From RECO01 sp050485385 (GTDB lineage: Bacteria > Pseudomonadota > Alphaproteobacteria > Geminicoccales > Geminicoccaceae), in the NCBI GenBank assembly GCA_050485385.1, contig JBJHBG010000129.1, positions 1-11,890 of the forward strand: a DNA stretch of 11,890 bases, given 5' to 3'. The notes below the pieces were generated by a model. It searched no databases and was not told the origin of the DNA. It worked only from the letters and a program-made list of their open reading frames with translations. Below are positions 6,603 through 11,890 of the stretch, piece after piece. Made by a program: the position numbers and the translations under genes. Every line of letters starts with the position of its first letter. Positions within the stretch are counted from its first letter, which is position 1.

Positions 6603-7757
6603 CTACGCCACCTTGCGCGGTATCGCCGGGGCCGGGGCGGTGAAGGCGCCACGGTTCCGCTTCGGGCGCGCCTGGCGGACGTAGAAGGCGACGATGCGCG
6701 CCACGGCGATCATCAGGGCGATGCCCGTCAGATTGACCAGGAGGAGGGTCCAGCCGTCGCGGCCGAGGACGTCCAGCGCCATGCCGCCCGTCCAGGACAG
6801 TACGATGCCGACGAGGAACACGGGCAGCGTCTGCTGGCCGATCTGGACGATCGGCTCCACTGCGCGCACGTGCAGGAGCCGGGGAAAGCGGTCGAGCAGC
6901 GCCAAGACGAGATAGGTCGCGGCGAGGAAGTGCAGGATCCGGGCCGGACCGAGATCGGTCTTGCCGATGCTCCAGAGATGGGCGTCGGAGATCGCCTTCA
7001 CCCAGCCGACGTTCTGCCAGATCGGGCCGAAGTTGAGGGCGAAGAGGACGGCGACGATCAGGCCGGCGGCGAGGACGCGCGGCCAGGTCGGTTGCGGCCG
7101 CCGCAGCCAGCCGCGGCCGAAGGCGAAGCCCACGACGAACAGCAGTTGCCAGGCGAGCGGATTGAAGAACCAGGGGCGATCCGACCACCACTCGGCGGGC
7201 AGGTTCAGGCCGAGATTGCGCGCTGCCAGATAGAGCGCGAGCGACGCGCCGAGGGCGAGGGCGGGATGCACGAACGCCAGCGCGATGATCGCCGGCAGCA
7301 TGGCCAGGATGGCCATGTACATGGGCAGGATGTCGAACAGGTTGGGAACGTAGCCGAGGCTCAAGAGCCCCAGCAGGCCGCTGCCCGGTGCCGTGAAGAA
7401 GGGGACGAGGTTCAGCTTCTCGACGTAGTTCTCGGCGCCGAGATGCCGCGTCGCCCAGACGCTGAGCGCCGCGACGACGAGAAAGAGGGCGATCTGCGCC
7501 CAGTAGAGCTGCCAGATGCGGGCCGCGACGCGTGCGGTGCCGATCCACCAGCCCCGCTCGGCGAACAGCTTGCCGAAGGCCAGCGCCGACGCGACGCCGG
7601 AGCAGAAGACGAACCATTCCGCCGCGTCGCTCGGGCCGAGGGCGCCGGGCGTGAACTTCGCCCATGCGTTGCCCGGGATGTGCGTTATGTAGATGACGAT
7701 CAGCGCCAGCCCGCGAAAGAAGTCGAGCCGGACGTCACGCGGGGACGTCGTCTGCAT
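6603..7757 (-). CDS. opgC: OpgC-family membrane acyltransferase (periplasmic glucan succinylation/modification)
   Basis: A 384-residue polytopic membrane protein of the OpgC family, related to the acyltransferase-3 superfamily. In E. coli and Rhodobacter, OpgC adds succinyl groups to osmoregulated periplasmic glucans. The N terminus RDVRLDFFRGLALIVIYITH (residues 7-26) is the signature R-x-D-x-x-R-G-x-x-I pattern of these enzymes, with His26 just before PGNAW. About ten hydrophobic segments continue to the C terminus, which ends in a basic tail. The ATG at 7757 has GGAGGA about 10 bases upstream; longer in-frame starts lack a site or overlap it. The gene converges on opgH with 246 bp between stops, supporting a shared glucan role although they are on separate transcripts, and it diverges from the creatininase-family gene with 44 bp between starts. 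The exact acyl donor and substituent are not determinable. Confidence 0.88.
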   Translation of the reverse strand: MQTTSPRDVRLDFFRGLALIVIYITHIPGNAWAKFTPGALGPSDAAEWFVFCSGVASALAFGKLFAERGWWIGTARVAARIWQLYWAQIALFLVVAALSVWATRHLGAENYVEKLNLVPFFTAPGSGLLGLLSLGYVPNLFDILPMYMAILAMLPAIIALAFVHPALALGASLALYLAARNLGLNLPAEWWSDRPWFFNPLAWQLLFVVGFAFGRGWLRRPQPTWPRVLAAGLIVAVLFALNFGPIWQNVGWVKAISDAHLWSIGKTDLGPARILHFLAATYLVLALLDRFPRLLHVRAVEPIVQIGQQTLPVFLVGIVLSWTGGMALDVLGRDGWTLLLVNLTGIALMIAVARIVAFYVRQARPKRNRGAFTAPAPAIPRKVA

Positions 7758-7801
7758 CGTCACTGTTCCTCCGACACGGCCGGCCCGAAGGACTCCAGCC
7801 A

Positions 7802-8596
7802 ATGACCATCCTGGCCTGGACCGATCTCAAGACCACCGACTTCGCCGCCCTGCCGCCCGACCGGGCGGTGGCCGTCCTGCCGATCGCCGCGGTCGAGCAG
7901 CACGGCCCGCACCTGCCGACCGGCACCGACAGCCTGATCCTCGCCGCCATCCTCGAAGCCCTCGGCGAGCGGCGACTTGCCAACGGGGCCGCGCTTCTCC
8001 TCCCGCCCCAGACGATCGGCGCCAGCCCCGAGCACGCGAGCTTCGCCGGCACGTTGAGCGCCGGTGCGGAAACGCTGCTGGCGCTTTGGACCGACGTCGG
8101 CCGGGCCGTGGCGCGAACCGGCATCCGCCGGCTCCTGGTGCTCAACAGCCACGGCGGCAACACGGCCTTGGCCGACGTTGCGGCCTTGCGGTTGCGCGCC
8201 GAGGCGGGGCTCGCGGTTACGACGTGCACCACCCACCGCCTCGGTGTTCCCGACGGACTGGTGCCGGCCACCGAGGCCCGCTTCGGCATCCATGCCGGTC
8301 GCATCGAGACCGCACTGATCCGCGCCATCGCCCCGCACCTCGTCGCCGACGAGGCCTGCCGCGACTTCGCGTCCAGCGAGGCCCAGCTCGTCAACCGCCA
8401 CCCCGACCTCGGCGCCGCCGGCGGCGTTGCGCGGCTCGCCTGGATGGCGGAGGACCTCAACCCCGAAGGCGCCGTCGGCAACGCCGCCCTCGCGACCGCC
8501 GACGAGGGGAGGGCTATTCTGCGCCACATGGTCGAGCGCCTAGAGCGGCTGCTCGACGACCTCTTGACCCTGACGCCGCCGAAGCTCAGCCGTTGA
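7802..8596 (+). CDS. Creatininase-family amidohydrolase (possible ArfB-like formamide hydrolase)
   Basis: A 264-residue metal-dependent amidohydrolase of the creatininase superfamily. The motif VEQHGPHLPTGTD (31-43) gives metal ligands Glu32, His34 and Asp43. LNSHGGN supplies His117, and HAGRIET (164-170) supplies Glu169, so the usual binuclear site is complete. The family includes creatinine amidohydrolase, the mycofactocin peptidase MftE and the archaeal ArfB, which removes formate from formylamino-ribosylaminopyrimidinone phosphate in riboflavin/F420 synthesis. The start ATG at 7802 has AAGGA nine bases upstream. The gene converges on the GTP cyclohydrolase II gene and their ends overlap by 11 bp. 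There is no mycofactocin or creatine-pathway gene nearby, while three neighbours belong to families of GTP-derived pyrimidine metabolism. An ArfB-like deformylase or related amidase in that pathway is therefore the favoured inference. Family: very sure. Substrate: unproven. Confidence 0.9.
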   Translation: MTILAWTDLKTTDFAALPPDRAVAVLPIAAVEQHGPHLPTGTDSLILAAILEALGERRLANGAALLLPPQTIGASPEHASFAGTLSAGAETLLALWTDVGRAVARTGIRRLLVLNSHGGNTALADVAALRLRAEAGLAVTTCTTHRLGVPDGLVPATEARFGIHAGRIETALIRAIAPHLVADEACRDFASSEAQLVNRHPDLGAAGGVARLAWMAEDLNPEGAVGNAALATADEGRAILRHMVERLERLLDDLLTLTPPKLSR

Positions 8597-9701
8597 CCGC
8601 ATGCAGGTAGCCGGTCTTCGCCACCCTCGCCTCGATGTAGCGGGCGTTGTGCGGGTTGAGCGTGGCGCGCAGACCGACCCGCTCGACCACGTCGATGCCA
8701 GCTCGGCGGAAGCCGTCGATCTTCTCCGGGTTGTTGGTCATCAGCCGGATGCGCGGCAGACCCAGATCGCGGATCATCAAGGCGGCGATGGCGAACTCGC
8801 GCTCGTCGGCGGCGAAGCCCAAGGCCTCGTTCGCCTCGAGCGTGTCGAGACCGTCGTTCTGCAGCGCGTACGCCCTGAGTTTGTTGGCGATGCCGATACC
8901 CCGGCCTTCCTGGGCGAGGTAGCAGATCACGCCGCCGCCGCCCTGGCTCATCGCCGCTATGGCGGTGTCGAGCTGCTCGCCGCAGTCGCAACGCAGGCTG
9001 CGGAAGATGTCGCCGGTGAGACAGGCCGAGTGCAGCCGCACCAGCGGCGCCTCCTGCGTTTCGGGGGTGCCGATCACCACCGCGACGTGGTCGGCAAGCG
9101 AATCGCGGCTCCGGTAGGCGACGAAGCGGACGTCGTCGCGCGTCGGCAACGGCACCGGCGCCTCGGCCAGACGGCGGATGGCGGCAGCATTGGCGTGGCG
9201 GAACGCGGCGACGGCTGCGGCGGAGGTGGTGAGCACGGACCCACGGTCGCGCAGGGCGGTCAGCGCCGCCGCCGTCTCCGGCACCGAACGGACGGCGAGC
9301 AGCGCGGGGACGGTCTCGGCCAGCCGGGCGAGCGCGAAGGCGGCATCGGCCGCGGCATCCACGCCGAGCGGACGCGCGGCGCGGCCAGCCGCGGCGAGGT
9401 CCGTCTTGGACGGCTGGCCGAAGCCCAAACGTTCGATCATGCGCGCGACGCCGGCGCCCTCGAGCGGCAAAGCCACCGCACCGCTGCCGAGCCCGAGGCT
9501 GCGGGCGCGGTTGGCGTTGAGCAGCAGTTCGACGCGGTCGGGGGCGAGCGCCTGGAGCAGATGTCGCTGCGGCTCCGGCTGCGGCTCGACACCGGCCACC
9601 AACCACGTCGAGCCCGGCGCCGCCACGATGACCGGCCGTCCCTGCCGCAACTCGAACACGCAACGGTCGACCGAGACGATCGACGAGTCCTCCATCATCA
9701 T
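8586..9701 (-). CDS. ribA: GTP cyclohydrolase II with atypical, DHBP-synthase-inactive N-terminal domain
   Basis: A 371-residue protein. Residues about 190-371 are a GTP cyclohydrolase II domain with zinc ligands Cys227, Cys238 and Cys240 in HSACLTGDIFRSLRCDCG, QEGRGIG (264-270), the E. coli Tyr105 equivalent Tyr278 in RAYALQ, and GFAADERE with Asp299 and Arg301. TNNPEK contains Thr322 and Lys327. All catalytic residues are intact, so it should hydrolyse GTP with release of formate and pyrophosphate. The first about 185 residues replace the short N terminus of RibA. The opening CVFELRQGRPVIVAA faintly recalls RibB, but the RibB catalytic acidic cluster (DDEDREN type) is absent, so this is not a functional bifunctional RibBA. 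The ATG at 9701 has GGAGAG eight bases upstream; two further in-frame ATGs follow directly. It diverges from the RibD_C gene and overlaps the convergent creatininase gene by 11 bp. It is probably a paralog dedicated to the neighbouring pathway. Confidence 0.9.
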   Translation of the reverse strand: MMMEDSSIVSVDRCVFELRQGRPVIVAAPGSTWLVAGVEPQPEPQRHLLQALAPDRVELLLNANRARSLGLGSGAVALPLEGAGVARMIERLGFGQPSKTDLAAAGRAARPLGVDAAADAAFALARLAETVPALLAVRSVPETAAALTALRDRGSVLTTSAAAVAAFRHANAAAIRRLAEAPVPLPTRDDVRFVAYRSRDSLADHVAVVIGTPETQEAPLVRLHSACLTGDIFRSLRCDCGEQLDTAIAAMSQGGGGVICYLAQEGRGIGIANKLRAYALQNDGLDTLEANEALGFAADEREFAIAALMIRDLGLPRIRLMTNNPEKIDGFRRAGIDVVERVGLRATLNPHNARYIEARVAKTGYLHAVNG

Positions 9702-9720
9702 GTTCTCAACTCTCCGCGAC

Positions 9721-9733
9721 GCCGCTCAGCGGC
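9721..9733 (+). promoter_or_regulatory. Short dyad in the divergent promoter region of ribA-like and RibD_C genes
   Basis: GCCGCT and AGCGGC flank a single C in a 13-bp perfect dyad, 20 bp upstream of the GTP cyclohydrolase II start. The whole divergent spacer is only 89 bp. The one-base centre makes it an unlikely RNA hairpin and more like a protein site, but GC-rich genomes produce such repeats by chance. Confidence 0.22.
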
Positions 9734-9790
9734 CCAGTGGCGTGTGAAATAGACGGCGACAAGCGTGCGACCATCCCGACGAGAACCAGC

Positions 9791-10597
9791 ATGACCAGCG
9801 ATCCCGAAGCTCCGATGTGGCAACGCCTTTTGGAGGTGCGCCGCGCCGTCGAGACAGGCGTCGAACCACCCGTGCTTTCCAACACCGACCTTGCGGCGTT
9901 GTTCCAGCACCTCGCGCGCTGCAAGCGCCGTTGCCGCTTCGTCGTCGCGCACCTGGGCCAGAGCCTCGATGGCCGCATCGCCACCGAGGCCGGCCACTCC
10001 CATTACGTCGGCGGCAGCGCGAGCCTCGTCCACCTGCACCGACTGCGGGCGTTGGTCGACGCGGTGGTGGTCGGCGTCGGCACCGCACGCGCCGACCAGC
10101 CGCGATTGACCGTGCGGCACGTCGTGGGGCCGAACCCGGCGCGGGTGGTGATCGACCCGCGCGGCCGGCTGGAGACGAGCGCTTCGCTCCTGCAGGACGG
10201 CCTCGCCCGGACACTCGTCGTGCGGGCGCCCGGGCACGGGTCCGCGCTGCCGCCGGGCATCGAACTGGTGGAAGTGGCGGCCGACGCCGCCGGCCGACTT
10301 GCCCCGCTGGCCGTGCTCGACGCCCTCGCCGCGCGGGGCCTGACCCGCATCCTCGTCGAAGGCGGCGGGCAGACGGTCTCCGCGTTCGTCGCGGCCGGTT
10401 GTGTCGACCGGCTCCAACTCGCCGTAGCGCCGATGATTATCGGCTCCGGCCGACCGTCCTTGAGCCTGCCCGTGATCGCCACGCTCGCCGAGGCGCTGCG
10501 CCCGCCCTGCCGCCGCTTCGACCTCGGCGGCGATACGTTGTTCGAGCTGGACCTCCAGGCCGCACGCGACCAGGGCCAACGTGGGGCTAGGGGCTGA
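9791..10597 (+). CDS. RibD C-terminal-domain reductase, stand-alone (pyrimidine phosphate reductase, ArfC-like)
   Basis: A 268-residue dihydrofolate-reductase-fold protein of the RibD_C family. It would use NAD(P)H to reduce the ribosyl side chain of a ribosylamino-pyrimidine 5'-phosphate to ribityl. RFVVAHLGQSLDGRIAT (49-65), VDAVVVGVGTARADQPRLTVR (89-109), PARVVIDPRGRL and ILVEGGGQTVSAFVAAGCVDRL (187-208) are the family landmarks, including the Gly-rich nucleotide-binding loop. There is no N-terminal zinc deaminase domain (no HAE or PCxxxG..PCxxxI), so it is unlike bifunctional bacterial RibD and more like the archaeal and fungal reductases. About 48 extra residues precede the domain. The ATG at 9791 was chosen with a weak GAGA six bases upstream; an in-frame GTG at 9737 would add 18 residues. 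The gene diverges from the GTP cyclohydrolase II gene and converges on the methyltransferase gene with a 31-bp gap. Confidence 0.88.
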   Translation: MTSDPEAPMWQRLLEVRRAVETGVEPPVLSNTDLAALFQHLARCKRRCRFVVAHLGQSLDGRIATEAGHSHYVGGSASLVHLHRLRALVDAVVVGVGTARADQPRLTVRHVVGPNPARVVIDPRGRLETSASLLQDGLARTLVVRAPGHGSALPPGIELVEVAADAAGRLAPLAVLDALAARGLTRILVEGGGQTVSAFVAAGCVDRLQLAVAPMIIGSGRPSLSLPVIATLAEALRPPCRRFDLGGDTLFELDLQAARDQGQRGARG

Positions 10598-10599
10598 GG

Positions 10600-10625
10600 C
10601 CGCCGCTGGAACGTGCCGCCGGCGG
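10600..10625. terminator. Possible shared terminator hairpin between convergent RibD_C and methyltransferase genes
   Basis: CCGCCG (10600-10605) can pair with CGGCGG (10620-10625) around a 14-base loop, and a tighter self-complementary CCGCCGGCGG also lies at 10616-10625. It occupies almost all of the 31-bp gap between the two convergent stop codons. No T-tract follows in either direction, so the role rests mainly on position. Confidence 0.28.
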
Positions 10626-10628
10626 TCG

Positions 10629-11396
10629 CTAGAGCACCGCCAGATCGACGTGGCCGACCCGGACGTGGCTTTCGCTGCGGTCCAGGAAGCCGAGGCGGGC
10701 GCGGTGCCATGCCGCGATGTCGGTGGGGTCCACGCCGGTCTCGGCGATGGCGCCACGGGCGCCCTCTAGATAGGCGCGTTGCAGGGCGCCGTCGGCGGGG
10801 CCGAGGGTCCAGTCGGCCTGGGCCTGGACGACGCGCCGACCGCGCGCTTCGGCGGCTGCCGCCATGGCTGCCGGGGCGGTCCTGCCGAGCGCCGCCCCGA
10901 AGCCCTTGTCGCCGTCGTGGTGGGCGAGGAAGGCGGCGGTCATCGCTGCGTCCAGCGGGTGCGGCGGGTGCCAGGCGATACGGCCGTCGACGTTGCCGCT
11001 GACCAGGATCGGTGCCGTTGTCGCGTCGAGCAGCCGCTCGAGCCAAGGCTGGCCGACGAGGTCGAGCAGGGCGGCGGCGGTGACGAGGTCGGCGTCGGCA
11101 CAGATCACGCCGAGGTCGGCCGTGCGCAGGTCCGCCCGGATCGTCTCGACCCGCGGGCCGGTGGCGAGGTGGAGCAGGGCCGGGTCCTGGTCGACCAGCC
11201 GCCAGCGGGTCGATGCCGGCAGCCGCGGCTCGAGATAGCGTCGGTTGGAGCCGCGGCCGCAGCCGAGATCCACGACCAAGGGAGCGGCGCGGTTGCGCAG
11301 GCCGGCGAGCGCGGCTGCGGTCACCCCCTCGCTGCGGCTCCGGTGATCCGCGGGTTCGCGCAAGGCGAGCCAGTCGGCGGCGAAGTCGAGGCTCAT
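10629..11396 (-). CDS. Class I SAM-dependent methyltransferase
   Basis: A 255-residue Rossmann-fold methyltransferase. Motif I, LVVDLGCGRGSN (40-51), binds S-adenosylmethionine. The acidic end of strand 2 is LVDQD (67-71), with the ribose hydroxyls probably held by Asp69 or Asp71. The motif IV region is DLVTAAALLDLV (103-114). The C-terminal part (RRVVQAQADWTLG onward) is alanine-rich and would bind substrate. The ATG at 11396 overlaps the stop of the upstream glycosyltransferase by ATGA, so translation is probably coupled and the two genes form one operon. The gene converges on the RibD_C gene. The substrate is unknown. Methylation of the nucleoside, pterin or sugar made by the neighbouring enzymes is the natural guess; a small-molecule O- or N-methyltransferase fits better than an rRNA enzyme, because no RNA-binding domain is visible. 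Confidence 0.85.
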   Translation of the reverse strand: MSLDFAADWLALREPADHRSRSEGVTAAALAGLRNRAAPLVVDLGCGRGSNRRYLEPRLPASTRWRLVDQDPALLHLATGPRVETIRADLRTADLGVICADADLVTAAALLDLVGQPWLERLLDATTAPILVSGNVDGRIAWHPPHPLDAAMTAAFLAHHDGDKGFGAALGRTAPAAMAAAAEARGRRVVQAQADWTLGPADGALQRAYLEGARGAIAETGVDPTDIAAWHRARLGFLDRSESHVRVGHVDLAVL

Positions 11397-11890
11397 GCGA
11401 GCAGATCCCGCACCGCCTTGGCGAAGGTGGCGGCGGCCGTCGGCCAGTCGCTCAGCCGTTCGCGTGCCGCCCGCGCACCGAGCGTCAATCGTGCTCTGAG
11501 GTCGACGTCGCCCAGCACGGCATCGAGCGCACCGGCAAGGGCCGTGACGTCGCCCGGCTGCACGAGAATGGCGGCGTCGGCCGGCACGGTATAGCGCGTG
11601 GCGCCGCCGGCCGTGGCCACGATCGGTAGGCCCACCGCCAACGCCTCGGTCAGCACCATGCCGTAGCCCTCGTAGTGCGAGGCGAGGACGAACAGGTCGG
11701 CGCGCGCGAAGAGCACCCGCAGATCGTCCTGCGGCTGCGGCCCCAGAAAGCGCACGCGGTCGCCGAAGGCCTTCCCCAGTTCGAGGACGCGGGCCTCGTG
11801 CTCGGGGTCGAGACCGGTGGCGCCGACGCAGACCAGCCGCCAGTCGGTCGTCGCCACCCGCGCCAGCGCGCGCAACAGCACGTCGTGGCC
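11393..11890 (-). CDS. GT4-family glycosyltransferase, C-terminal half (5' end outside window)
   Basis: The C-terminal 165 residues of a GT-B fold glycosyltransferase of family GT4. It begins in-frame at the window edge with GHDVLLRALARVA, a usual phrase after the inter-domain linker. VRFLGPQPQDDLRVLFARADLFVLAS is the nucleotide-sugar domain core, and SHYEGYGMVLTEALAVGLPIVAT contains the conserved E-x7-E motif that contacts the donor sugar. ATAGGATRY and VQPGDVTALAGAL follow. GT4 enzymes are retaining and use UDP-, GDP- or nucleotide-activated sugars. The acceptor-binding N-terminal half, roughly 180-220 residues, lies beyond 11890. Its stop overlaps the methyltransferase start by four bases, so the two act in one transcript. 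Given the pyrimidine/pterin-type neighbours, glycosylation of that product is possible; lipid or cell-surface glycan acceptors cannot be excluded. Confidence 0.9.
   Translation of the reverse strand, partial: GHDVLLRALARVATTDWRLVCVGATGLDPEHEARVLELGKAFGDRVRFLGPQPQDDLRVLFARADLFVLASHYEGYGMVLTEALAVGLPIVATAGGATRYTVPADAAILVQPGDVTALAGALDAVLGDVDLRARLTLGARAARERLSDWPTAAATFAKAVRDLLA

Noticed and set aside
6387..7805. Long plus-strand open frame opposite opgC
   Set aside because: Low-complexity, charged translation antisense to a conserved membrane protein with a good ribosome site; a GC-driven shadow frame.
9141..9701. Active 3,4-dihydroxybutanone-4-phosphate synthase (RibB) domain
   Set aside because: The acidic catalytic motif and neighbouring conserved residues of RibB are missing from the N-terminal 185 residues.
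8601..9752. Long plus-strand open frame opposite the GTP cyclohydrolase II gene
   Set aside because: No family features; the minus-strand frame has every cyclohydrolase II catalytic motif.
9702..9790. Possible FMN riboswitch before the ribA-like or RibD_C gene
   Set aside because: The 89-bp spacer is too short for the RFN element and none of its conserved helices or AGGG/GGTG-type blocks are visible.

Overview
This 11.9-kb window is a GC-rich, densely packed bacterial chromosomal segment. It looks like an alphaproteobacterium, probably Rhodospirillales or a near relative. The reasons are the strong G/C third-position bias, a short OpgH paired with an OpgC-type glucan modifier, a Tat-exported type II sulfide:quinone reductase, and an NsrR-like Rrf2 regulator with typical alphaproteobacterial features. 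The taxonomic call is inference. I see no insertion sequences, tRNA, rRNA or CRISPR arrays.

Layout. (i) 1-848: the 3' end of a phosphomannomutase/phosphoglucomutase gene, whose 5' end lies outside the window. (ii) 849-1131: a 283-bp intergenic region with two GC-rich hairpins, then an AT-rich stretch carrying a 19-bp dyad (1030-1048) just upstream of the next gene. (iii) 1132-2849: a two-gene operon of a Tat-signal sulfide:quinone oxidoreductase and a small three-helix membrane protein resembling DUF5368. (iv) 2883-3722 (minus) and 3888-4361 (plus): a divergent pair, polyphosphate kinase 2 and an NsrR-like Rrf2 repressor, with an 18-bp dyad between them. (v) 4494-6356 (plus) and 6603-7757 (minus): convergent genes for osmoregulated periplasmic glucan, the OpgH glucosyltransferase and the OpgC-family modifier. 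A very clear intrinsic terminator lies after opgH. (vi) 7802-11890: a creatininase-family amidohydrolase (plus), a GTP cyclohydrolase II with an unusual N-terminal domain (minus), a reductase-only RibD_C protein (plus), then a class I SAM methyltransferase and a GT4 glycosyltransferase (both minus, ATGA-overlapped). The last gene is cut by the window end.

How the genes fit together. The SQR pair suggests sulfide detoxification or oxidation feeding quinone. OpgH makes the beta-glucan backbone and OpgC would decorate it. OpgG, normally the third core component, is not here. The most interesting part is block (vi). A GTP cyclohydrolase II, a creatininase-fold amidohydrolase (the fold of the archaeal formamide hydrolase ArfB) and a stand-alone RibD_C reductase (like archaeal ArfC) are the enzyme types that turn GTP into reduced, deformylated ribosylaminopyrimidine phosphates. 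Here they sit beside a methyltransferase and a glycosyltransferase rather than beside ribE/ribH. This looks like a dedicated side pathway to a modified, possibly glycosylated and methylated, pyrimidine, pterin or azapteridine compound rather than housekeeping riboflavin synthesis. That reading is inference; the individual family assignments are well supported.
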